Positions 35,520 through 41,710 of a DNA stretch of 41,710 nt are shown piece after piece. Location: the NCBI GenBank assembly GCA_015075325.1, contig JABTUP010000026.1, positions 1-41,710 of the forward strand, written 5' to 3'. The number at the start of each line of letters is the position of its first letter. Position 1 is the stretch's first letter. The position numbers and the translations under genes are program-made. The stretch is from Flavobacteriales bacterium. GTDB taxonomy: Bacteria > Bacteroidota > Bacteroidia > Flavobacteriales_E > Vicingaceae. A model generated the notes under the pieces. The model worked only from the letters and a program-made list of their open reading frames with translations, did not search any database and had not been told where the DNA came from.

Positions 35520-35888
35520 ATGAAAACAATAAAAATCGTATTAAGTGCATTTGCAATGTTAGCTATGGTTTCTTTTACCAATGCTCAAAACGCAGACAAA
35601 GCTACTCACATGGAAAAAGTAGAGAACTACATTAAACAATTGGATTTAACTCCTGAACAGGCTGAAAAATCTAGAGAATTAAGTAGTAAATATTTTGATT
35701 TAATTAAAAATGCTGCAACTCCTGAAGAAAGAAAAAAATTAACTGATGAAGCAGATGCTGAAGCTAAAAAAATACTTACTGAAGAGCAATATAAAAAATA
35801 TTATGCTTTAAAAACTGCAAACAAAAACCCAAAACAAGAACAAAAATCTGCAAGAATTCCAAATCAACCACATCCATCATCTAACTAA
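35520..35888 (+). CDS. Small secreted helical protein, Spy/LTxxQ-like
   Basis: A 122-residue protein with a signal peptide (ALSAFAML-type core ending SFTNAQ). The mature part is helical and charged, with two LTPEQ/LTEEQ motifs (LDLTPEQAEKSRELSSKYF, KILTEEQYKKYYALK). These resemble the LTxxQ motifs of periplasmic Spy/CpxP-like proteins, which bind unfolded proteins or metals. The basic, Pro-rich tail is poorly ordered. Assignment to that family is by motif only. It is convergent with the HMA gene over a shared bidirectional terminator. Confidence 0.8.
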   Translation: MKTIKIVLSAFAMLAMVSFTNAQNADKATHMEKVENYIKQLDLTPEQAEKSRELSSKYFDLIKNAATPEERKKLTDEADAEAKKILTEEQYKKYYALKTANKNPKQEQKSARIPNQPHPSSN

Positions 35889-35902
35889 GATTGGTTTTAA
35901 AT

Positions 35903-35942
35903 AAAAAGAGAAGCCCCGCACATGTGCGGGGCTTCTCTTTTT
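35903..35942. terminator. Bidirectional terminator between the Spy-like and HMA genes
   Basis: A perfect palindrome with 20-base arms (35903-35922, 35923-35942), GC-rich core GAAGCCCCGCAC, and A/T runs at both ends. It lies between two convergent genes and reaches the HMA stop codon. Confidence 0.95.
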
Positions 35943-36291
35943 ATTTGTGTGCACCTTTTTTACAACAAGGGTTTAATTTTTCGTAAGCTGTGGGATTTGC
36001 AGGGACATCATCAGCATCATATCCAACATCACTTACCGCTTTTCTAATCTTTTCAGGTGTTGTTTTAGCCGGATTGTATTCCACTGTTAAAATAGAAGTT
36101 GGCACATCTAATGTTGATTTTTTCACTCCTTTTTCATAAGCCATTGCTTTTTCAATGGTGTGTTTACACATGTCGCACTGTGCAGAAGTTTGAATAGTAA
36201 TGGTTTCTGTTTTGTTTGCTTTTTGCGAAAAAGCATAACCATAAGCCGTTAGCAAAATGGTTAACAGCACTGTTTTAATTGAATTTTTCAT
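35941..36291 (-). CDS. Periplasmic heavy-metal-associated (HMA) domain protein
   Basis: A 116-residue protein with a signal peptide (MKNSIKTVLLTILLTAYGYAFSQ) and an HMA fold. The metal-binding loop is TSAQCDMCKHTIE with C39 and C42, followed by GVKKSTLDVPTSILTVEYNP and KIRKAVSDVGYDADD. An additional CC pair lies near the end (NPCCKKG). It is a MerP/CopZ-like carrier, most likely for copper or a similar soft metal, acting outside the cytoplasm. It is 20 bases downstream of the TonB receptor in the same operon. Confidence 0.9.
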   Translation of the reverse strand: MKNSIKTVLLTILLTAYGYAFSQKANKTETITIQTSAQCDMCKHTIEKAMAYEKGVKKSTLDVPTSILTVEYNPAKTTPEKIRKAVSDVGYDADDVPANPTAYEKLNPCCKKGAHK

Positions 36292-36311
36292 GTTCTTATC
36301 TATTTTAGTTA

Positions 36312-38513
36312 TTATTTAATTTTAAATCGGAAACCTGTATAAATCATTCGTCCAAAAATTGAACCCCAAATCAAAGAAGCATCAAACTCAGCACTAAAAG
36401 GTTGTTGAGCTGAAATTATTGGCGACAATTGTTTGAAATCTGTTAAGTTTTCTACACCAAGATAAAGTTCAAAACGCTTAAAAGCTCTTGTAACCTGGGC
36501 ATTTACAGTTGTAAAAGCTATAGAGTTGTTACTCAACCTATTTTCGGGCAAATTTGCTGCGGTTGATGGTAACCTGCTTACTCCAAACCACTGAGCAGTT
36601 ATGTCAAATTTCCATTTATCAAAGTTGGTGTAATACGCCATGTTGGTTAATATTCGGTGTCTTGGAACCAGAGGTTTTTCTCGTAAACCATCAACATAAG
36701 TTGTTTTAATTTCATACCATTTGTATGCTGCTTTTAACTCTAATTGTTTGGTTAGATTTATTGAAAATTCTGATTGAAAGCTATGAGAGTAAGATTCACC
36801 CACCAAGTTATAAAAAGAAATTTCTCTAGGATTTTCCATGTCAATTACTACCTGATTTTCAAAATTGGTGTAAAAGTAATCCACATCAACGGTTACTTCT
36901 TTTTTAAACAAGTTAAAGTGATGAGTTATGCTTGTTCCATAATTCCATGCAATTTCGGGATTTAAGTTTTTGCTAACAACCACTATTCTTGAACTCGACA
37001 TTACACCTGCATTTTCAATAAACGGATTAGCAGTTCGATAACCTCTACCAAACGAAAAACGCAAAGCAGAGTGTTCAGTTACATTAAATTTGTAATGAAA
37101 ACGAGGTGTAACATAATCGCCATACAAATTGTGGTAATCGTAACGTAAACCTATTACCAATGCTGTTTTTTCATTGGTATAGCTGTATTCTGAAAAAACA
37201 CCAGGAACAATTTCTTCACGACCAAAAAGAGAGTCGTTGTAATTGTTGCTAAAATCATCATAAACCAAACTACTTCCAAAACGTATGGTATTATCAGTGG
37301 TTCCGAGTATGGTTTGGTAAATGGTGTTGATGTATGCACTTTTTTGAATAGCATTAAACTTTTTTAAACCATAGGTTGAATTGTGTTCGTGATACCTTGC
37401 ATTTGTAATAATACCAATGCTTTTATAGGGTTGTTTTGGAAATAAAAATCCATTTTTGGTAAAAACTTCCACTTGTTTTGATAGCACATCTATTTTGAAA
37501 GGATTTTCAATTTCGGAGGAAGCCAATTGTCCTGCTTCAATTTTGTCGTACACGCCTCTAAAACCAAACTGAGCAATGTGTTTTTCGCCTTTGTATTTCC
37601 AACGGTTAAAAAAGTTGTATTGACTTTTTAATGGCAAATCTAAAAACGAATCGTTGTTTTTATCAAAAGCAAGCGACTGATTACTAACGTGTGCAAATTG
37701 CATGTTGCTCCATTTTTCTGATAATTTTTGCCCAGCATGAATGTTTAACTCGGCTCTGCTGCCTTCACTAAAATAACCGTTCACAAAAAGTTTGTCGGTA
37801 TCATCAGGTTTTTGAAGTTCCACATTTATTTGCCCAGTAATTGATTCGTAACCGTTTACCACACTTCCAGCTCCTTTTTTAATTTGAATTTCTTTTGCCC
37901 ATGTTCCAGGAATAAAAGTTAATCCAAAAGGAGCAGAAAGCCCACGAACAAACGGCATGTTTTCAATTTGAATTTGTGAATAAGCACCATCTAATCCAAG
38001 CATTTGTATTTTTTTGGCTCCCGAAACTGCATCAGAAAAATTTACATCAACCGAAGCATTGGTTTCAAAACTTTCAGAAATGTTACAACATGCGGCTTTG
38101 GTCAGTTCTTTTTCCGAAAGGGTTTCAATATGAATGGGAGCTACTAAGCTTACCGAAGTTGATTTTTCGCGTTCAGTAAGTTCAAAAACTGCTAAATCAA
38201 CATCTTTAGAAAGTTTAATTTTTAAGTTGGTTTGGTATTTTAATAAGTTGATAGTATCGGACTGATAACCAACGTAACTCACAATTAATGTTGCAGGATA
38301 AAGGCTTGGAGCATCAATTTCAAAACTTCCGTTTGCATTTGAAGTAGTTCCAATGGTTGAATTTAACCAATAAACACTTGCTCCGGGAAGCAGTTGTTCA
38401 ACTTTGTTTTCAGTTAAATTTTCTTCATAAATTTTACCTGAAATTTTTTGAGAAAAACTCCATTTTGTGAGTAAAATCAGTAAGAAAAAACTAATTATTT
38501 TTTTTGATTTCAT
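36312..38513 (-). CDS. TonB-dependent receptor, probable metal-related
   Basis: A 733-residue outer-membrane receptor. After a signal peptide, residues about 20-110 form a carboxypeptidase-regulatory-like domain (GASVYWLNSTIGTTSNANGSF, VSYVGYQSD). The plug follows (CCNISESFETNASVDVN, IQMLGLDGAYSQIQ, GLSAPFGLTFIPG, ASEVV-type INVELQKP) and then the 22-strand barrel, ending TGFRFKIK. The CC in the plug N-terminus is shared with receptors found beside HYC_CC_PP and HMA proteins. Substrate is inferred to be a metal or metal chelate, perhaps copper, from the neighbours only. Confidence 0.92.
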   Translation of the reverse strand: MKSKKIISFFLLILLTKWSFSQKISGKIYEENLTENKVEQLLPGASVYWLNSTIGTTSNANGSFEIDAPSLYPATLIVSYVGYQSDTINLLKYQTNLKIKLSKDVDLAVFELTEREKSTSVSLVAPIHIETLSEKELTKAACCNISESFETNASVDVNFSDAVSGAKKIQMLGLDGAYSQIQIENMPFVRGLSAPFGLTFIPGTWAKEIQIKKGAGSVVNGYESITGQINVELQKPDDTDKLFVNGYFSEGSRAELNIHAGQKLSEKWSNMQFAHVSNQSLAFDKNNDSFLDLPLKSQYNFFNRWKYKGEKHIAQFGFRGVYDKIEAGQLASSEIENPFKIDVLSKQVEVFTKNGFLFPKQPYKSIGIITNARYHEHNSTYGLKKFNAIQKSAYINTIYQTILGTTDNTIRFGSSLVYDDFSNNYNDSLFGREEIVPGVFSEYSYTNEKTALVIGLRYDYHNLYGDYVTPRFHYKFNVTEHSALRFSFGRGYRTANPFIENAGVMSSSRIVVVSKNLNPEIAWNYGTSITHHFNLFKKEVTVDVDYFYTNFENQVVIDMENPREISFYNLVGESYSHSFQSEFSINLTKQLELKAAYKWYEIKTTYVDGLREKPLVPRHRILTNMAYYTNFDKWKFDITAQWFGVSRLPSTAANLPENRLSNNSIAFTTVNAQVTRAFKRFELYLGVENLTDFKQLSPIISAQQPFSAEFDASLIWGSIFGRMIYTGFRFKIK

Positions 38514-38516
38514 AAT

Positions 38517-38589
38517 ATTATAGCATTAGTGAATAATGTAAAAAAAGTAGGACAAAATCGATTTGTCCATTACATTAAACTGCTATAAT
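38517..38589 (-). promoter_or_regulatory. Nested three-tier stem structure between the HYC_CC_PP-like and TonB genes
   Basis: Three nested perfect inverted repeats share one centre: ATTATAGCA/TGCTATAAT (38517-38525, 38581-38589), TAATGTA/TACATTA (38534-38540, 38571-38577) and GGACAAA/TTTGTCC (38550-38556, 38562-38568). In the minus-strand RNA the innermost hairpin is followed by UACUUUUUUU, like a weak terminator. The structure begins over the upstream stop codon and ends four bases before the receptor ATG. It could act as an attenuator or a translational control. Confidence 0.6.
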
Positions 38590-38978
38590 CTAAAAACTTG
38601 AATTGATTTTAATAAACTATACCCACTGAGCGGTGGAGAAGAATTGGAATAAAAGTTTATTAAAGAGGTAAATAATGGTTTTTCCAGTTCCGAAACAAAA
38701 CTTATCACAACTGGTAAATCGACTAAATCAACGCCAAAAGTAATTTGTTTAACAACGGTTTGATATTCAAAATCTAACGTAGCATTATAAAAATCGCAGC
38801 ATCGTTGAGTAAATGAATCGCCTTCTTTTTGTGGTGAACAATCTTCTAATTCTTCTAAACTATACACCACCTTACCCGTTAAAAGGCACTTCATTTTATT
38901 TAAACTGATGTTGGCAGATGAACCCAATACCAATAAAATGAGAAAGTAAGCTGAAATATGTTTAAAAAGTGTTTTCAT
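38583..38978 (-). CDS. HYC_CC_PP-like small envelope protein
   Basis: A 131-residue protein with an N-terminal hydrophobic signal (ISAYFLILLVLGSSANIS). It shows the elements for which the HYC_CC_PP family is named, in a divergent form: MKCLLTGK near the N-terminus, the CC pair in SFTQRCCDFYN, and the C-terminal SSPPLSGYSLLKSIQ. Family members sit upstream of TonB receptors in Bacteroidota. Cysteines C31, C47 and the CC pair suggest metal binding or disulfides. It heads the three-gene unit with the receptor and HMA protein. Confidence 0.75.
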   Translation of the reverse strand: MKTLFKHISAYFLILLVLGSSANISLNKMKCLLTGKVVYSLEELEDCSPQKEGDSFTQRCCDFYNATLDFEYQTVVKQITFGVDLVDLPVVISFVSELEKPLFTSLINFYSNSSPPLSGYSLLKSIQVFRL

Positions 38979-38987
38979 TGATTAGCA

Positions 38988-38995
38988 CAAAGTTA
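38988..38995 (-). promoter_or_regulatory. TAnnTTTG promoter element of the metal-related operon
   Basis: On the minus strand TAACTTTG matches the -7 consensus nine bases before the ATG at 38978. No -33 element at a good distance. Confidence 0.45.
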
Positions 38996-39103
38996 TAGAA
39001 AAACTCCATAACCTTTAGGAATCCAAATCCATTTTTATTTACAATTTATTACATGCTAAATAATTACCTACCTTCGCAATCGAAAAATTAAAAAATATCA
39101 ACT

Positions 39104-40231
39104 ATGAAATTCAATTTAAAAAGCAGCATTTTATTCTCAACGCTTTCCATTTTTTTAATTGCCTGCGGAGGCGATGAACAACCTCAAGAAAAAGCACCTG
39201 AATTTGTTGTTGATGCAGCTATTGCTGATTTAACATATCAAACCGCTTATTTAGTTGATTACAAAGATGGAGAGATGATTAAATTGGACTCAACTAGCAT
39301 TGTTGGTGGAAAATTCTCATTTAAAGGTAAAATGGATTTGCCAGAAGTTCGATACATCAACTTTAATGATGGAAAAGAGCGTATTGTTTTGTTCGTTGAA
39401 AACGATTCCATTCACATTAGTGGTTCGTTAACCGATGTTTCTGCGATTAAAATTACAGGGTCATCTTCGAATGATATTTTTAACGATTTTAAACAAAACC
39501 TAAAAACTCACGACGACAAATTAAATGAAATTATTGACCGTTACTATGCAGCTGAAGAAGCTGGTAAAAATGAAGAATTAGAAAAAATTGATGCAGAATA
39601 TTATGCTGCTGAAGATGTAAAATTAAAATTTGTTGAAGATTTTGTTAAAATGAATAAATCTTCGGTTGTAGCTCCATTTATTGGTTTGCGATTTTTGGCT
39701 GGAGCTTATGAGTTGGGTAAACTAGATTCGTTAGCAAAAATGTTTGAGAAAGACGCTGCTGAATCGATTTATACCAAATTAATTAACGAACGTGTTGCTA
39801 TTTTAAAAAGTACACAAGAAGGTGTTCCTGCACCTGAATTTAGCCAAAATGATGCCGATGGAAATCCAATTGCTTTAAGTTCGTTTAAAGGAAAATACGT
39901 GCTGATTGACTTCTGGGCTTCGTGGTGCGGACCATGTAGAGCAGAAAACCCAAATGTGGTAGCGGCTTACAAAAAGTTCAACAAAAAAGGATTTGAAGTT
40001 TTTGGTGTTTCATTAGACGACAACAAAGAGAAATGGTTAGAAGCTATTGAAAAAGATGGTTTAACTTGGAAACAAGTTAGTGATTTAAAAGGCTGGGGAA
40101 ATGCTGTTGCAAAACAATATGGTGTTCAAGGCATTCCTCATTCTATTTTAGTGGATAAAGAAGGCGTAATTGTTGCTAAAAACTTACGTGGAGAAGATTT
40201 ACACAAAAAACTTGCTGAAGTTTTGAAGTAA
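39104..40231 (+). CDS. Thioredoxin-fold lipoprotein (DUF4369 plus TlpA/AhpC-like redoxin)
   Basis: A 375-residue lipoprotein with the lipidated cysteine at C21 (IFLIACGGD). Residues about 34-130 form a DUF4369-type beta domain (YLVDYKDGEMIKLDS, GKFSFKGKM, FVENDSIHISGSL), and a helical linker follows to about 235. The C-terminal redoxin domain has PAPEFSQNDADG, DFWASWCGPCRAENP with C275 and C278, and the cis-proline segment YGVQGIPHSILVD. Such proteins reduce or exchange disulfides in the periplasm. It stands alone, closed by a strong hairpin. Confidence 0.94.
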   Translation: MKFNLKSSILFSTLSIFLIACGGDEQPQEKAPEFVVDAAIADLTYQTAYLVDYKDGEMIKLDSTSIVGGKFSFKGKMDLPEVRYINFNDGKERIVLFVENDSIHISGSLTDVSAIKITGSSSNDIFNDFKQNLKTHDDKLNEIIDRYYAAEEAGKNEELEKIDAEYYAAEDVKLKFVEDFVKMNKSSVVAPFIGLRFLAGAYELGKLDSLAKMFEKDAAESIYTKLINERVAILKSTQEGVPAPEFSQNDADGNPIALSSFKGKYVLIDFWASWCGPCRAENPNVVAAYKKFNKKGFEVFGVSLDDNKEKWLEAIEKDGLTWKQVSDLKGWGNAVAKQYGVQGIPHSILVDKEGVIVAKNLRGEDLHKKLAEVLK

Positions 40232-40246
40232 TAAAGAACAAACCAT

Positions 40247-40280
40247 AAAAAAAGCCATTCTTAACGGAATGGCTTTTTTT
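40247..40280. terminator. Bidirectional terminator between the redoxin gene and the 40279 gene
   Basis: AAAAAAAGCCATTC (40247-40260) and GAATGGCTTTTTTT (40267-40280) are perfect 14-bp arms with a 6-base loop. A/T runs on both sides allow use by both convergent genes. Confidence 0.94.
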
Positions 40281-40707
40281 ATTCATAATCAAACTGTCCT
40301 TTTTCTAACGATTTGTTTACCTTTTTTCTTACCCACTTTGGTAATTCTTTGGTTTCCTTATAATGTATCAAAACTTTTTGCAATTTCTTTTTTCGGTATT
40401 TTACCAAAACGACAGTTCCGTTTACAAACATAGGAAAAGTAACCACAGATAAACCAATACTTATTATTGGAACTAATGGAAAAATCGCTGCCGTTATCGG
40501 AAAAAATGACATTTGCCCTTTTGCCGTATTGTTTCGTTTGTCAAAAAAAATATCGATTACCGTATTGGAAGTATCATTAATGGAGTAATTGGCAATAAAA
40601 TCGGAGTATTCCAATTTTCGAGCTTTTACTTCAGTAGAATCTTCTGCAGCAGCACAAAATCCTACATTCAGCAACAAAAAGAAAACTACCCAACTTATTT
40701 TTTGCAT
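40279..40707 (-). CDS. Hypothetical membrane-associated protein
   Basis: A 142-residue protein with a signal peptide (MQKISWVVFFLLLNVGFCAAA). A short soluble part follows, then one long hydrophobic stretch (SFFPITAAIFPLVPIISIGLSVVTFPMFV) that may span the membrane twice, then a basic cytoplasmic-style tail (VKYRKKKLQKVLIHYKE). No family recognised; small proteins of this layout are common in Bacteroidota. The ATG is at 40707 and the gene is convergent with the redoxin gene. Confidence 0.75.
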   Translation of the reverse strand: MQKISWVVFFLLLNVGFCAAAEDSTEVKARKLEYSDFIANYSINDTSNTVIDIFFDKRNNTAKGQMSFFPITAAIFPLVPIISIGLSVVTFPMFVNGTVVLVKYRKKKLQKVLIHYKETKELPKWVRKKVNKSLEKGQFDYE

Positions 40708-40833
40708 TCGCGAATTTATTTCTGCTAAGGTAACAAATTGAATTAATTTCGAGAGTAAACCGAATAAACTTCTATAAATTGTAAATTTGTACTTAGCAAT
40801 TTTTCGTATTTATTTGAAACGAAAACATATTAA

Positions 40834-41381
40834 CTCCGCCTTTTAAGGCGGAGAAAAAAATAAAAATTCAAAGAGGCTTTAGCCTTGAAAAACTAATAAA
40901 AATGGCATTTGTAAAGGTAATGATTCATGCTGTTTGGGGAACAAAGAGTCGGCATCCGTATTTAACAAAAAAAATCAGAGATGTTGTAATTTCTCACATT
41001 AAAGAAAATGCTCTCAAAAAACAAATTTACATTGATACAATAAACGGTCATACAGATCACTTGCATTGTTTATTTGGTTTAAATACAGATATTACCATCG
41101 CAAAAACTTTACAACTAATTAAAGGTGAATCGGCATTTTGGATTAATCAAGAAAAACTTACCAACCCTAAATTTGAATGGGCTGATGAATACTTTGCAGC
41201 ATCTGTAAGCGAATCTCAATTAAACAAAGTCCGAGATTACATCAACAATCAAGAAGAACACCACAAAAAAACAACATTTGCAACTGAATACGAGAAATTT
41301 ATTACAAAATACAACTTTACAAATCATGGCTAAAGCCACATTAACACGCCCTATTTTTCACTCCGCCATAAATGACGGAGT
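40834..41381 (+). mobile_element. IS200-like / RAYT transposase unit with REP-like hairpins
   Basis: A 548-base unit. The outer left hairpin is CTCCGCCTT/AAGGCGGAG (40834-40853). The outer right one is CTCCGCCAT/ATGACGGAG (41361-41380) with one mismatch. Inside them, GGCTTTAGCC (40875-40884) and GGCTAAAGCC (41328-41337) mirror each other around the transposase gene. Sub-terminal hairpins are the recognition sites of Y1 (HUH) transposases, and paired hairpins of this kind are typical of REP-associated units. No target duplication is expected for this group. Confidence 0.75.
40902..41333 (+). CDS. IS200-like / REP-associated tyrosine transposase (Y1_Tnp)
   Basis: A 143-residue single-domain HUH endonuclease. 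The metal-binding motif is HTDHLHCLF (H53, H55). The catalytic tyrosine is Y113 in KVRDYINNQEEHH, and the glutamine/glutamate helix around it is typical. It nicks single-stranded DNA at hairpin sites and moves IS200/IS605-type or REP units. Its stop codon (41331-41333) lies inside the right GGCTAAAGCC palindrome. Length and motifs look intact, so it may be active. Confidence 0.9.
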   Translation: MAFVKVMIHAVWGTKSRHPYLTKKIRDVVISHIKENALKKQIYIDTINGHTDHLHCLFGLNTDITIAKTLQLIKGESAFWINQEKLTNPKFEWADEYFAASVSESQLNKVRDYINNQEEHHKKTTFATEYEKFITKYNFTNHG

Positions 41382-41411
41382 TATTTTAAACATTTGACTA
41401 GAAAAAAATAG

Positions 41412-41710
41412 ATGAACATTCCTGAATTAAAATCCATATTTACCAACTCACCACAAGTTAAATCGATTGTAGAAAGTTTACAAAACAATCTACTATCAAA
41501 GATTTATTTAAAAGGTTTGGTCGGTTCTTCGGTTGCTTTTGTTGCACATTCGGTTTTTCACAAATTTCCTGTTTCGCAACTTTTTGTTTTAAACGACAAA
41601 GAAGAAGCTGCTTACTTGCTCAACGATTTAGAAAGTATAGTTGGCGAAGAACACGTGTTGTTTTTTCCTGCATCATACAAAAGAGCTTATCAGGTTGACG
41701 AAACCGATAA
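41412..41710 (+). CDS. mfd: Transcription-repair coupling factor, N-terminal part (partial)
   Basis: The first 99 codons of a gene that runs off the window. The peptide MNIPELKSIFTNSP, then LKGLVGSSVAFVAHSVF, LFVLNDKEEAAYLLNDLES and HVLFFPASYKRAYQVDETDN match the N-terminal UvrB-like domain of Bacteroidota Mfd (GLVGSS, LNDKEEAAY, YxRxYQxDETDN). Mfd removes stalled RNA polymerase and recruits UvrA. The ATG is 31 bases after the transposase unit, which has therefore inserted directly before mfd. Confidence 0.88.
   Translation, partial: MNIPELKSIFTNSPQVKSIVESLQNNLLSKIYLKGLVGSSVAFVAHSVFHKFPVSQLFVLNDKEEAAYLLNDLESIVGEEHVLFFPASYKRAYQVDETD

Overview
The window looks like a chromosomal segment of a Bacteroidota bacterium, most likely a flavobacterium-like lineage. 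The reasons are AT-rich DNA, several proteins carrying type IX secretion (T9SS) C-terminal sorting domains, SprB and PKD surface repeats, a TonB-dependent receptor with a carboxypeptidase-regulatory-like N-terminus, an OstA-like protein, a DAHP synthase/chorismate mutase fusion, and recurrent TAnnTTTG promoter elements in place of the usual -10 box. The content is mostly chromosomal housekeeping genes, with small accessory insertions between them.

Layout. 1-4.2 kb: the end of one T9SS type B surface protein followed by a tandem paralogue with SprB repeats that is split by a one-base frameshift. 4.2-8.1 kb: dCMP deaminase, S41 peptidase and a small conserved protein, then a DEDD exonuclease and a lipoprotein. 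8.2-12.5 kb: a double-ATPase peptide-type ABC protein, hypothetical genes, an XRE regulator divergent from a lipoprotein across tandem 17-bp repeats, and a MazF-type toxin-antitoxin pair bracketed by near-identical hairpins. 12.6-17.8 kb: tRNA-Leu(TAG), trigger factor, ClpP, enolase and citrate synthase, most of them closed by clear terminators. 17.9-26.1 kb: a second frameshifted T9SS-B gene, a NatA/NatB-like ABC exporter interrupted by an S23 four-helix-bundle gene flanked by inverted repeats, an NtrC-like regulator without a DNA-binding domain, and a T9SS-A protein. 26.4-30.2 kb: an atypical Fur protein, a STAS protein, PurA and an OstA-like protein. 30.2-32.3 kb: an accessory pocket with a GYF_2 membrane protein, a DUF6602-like protein with a possible PD-(D/E)XK core, and an island of degenerate intergenic repeats. 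32.3-35.3 kb: DAHP synthase/chorismate mutase and Dxs. 35.5-40.7 kb: a small secreted protein, a probable metal-related set (HYC_CC_PP-like protein, TonB receptor, periplasmic HMA protein), a thioredoxin-fold lipoprotein and a membrane protein. 40.8-41.7 kb: an IS200-like/RAYT transposase unit between REP-like hairpins, then the start of mfd.

The most useful leads are: the two apparent one-base deletions, both in T9SS-B genes; the S23 unit with 31-bp terminal inverted repeats inside an ABC operon; the duplicated hairpins around the toxin-antitoxin pair; the tandem operator-like repeats next to the XRE gene; the nested stem structure that fills the gap between the HYC_CC_PP-like gene and its TonB receptor; the 16-bp perfect hairpin against the GYF_2 start codon; and the orphan DUF6602-like gene. 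No CRISPR array, rRNA, prophage or complete defence system was seen.
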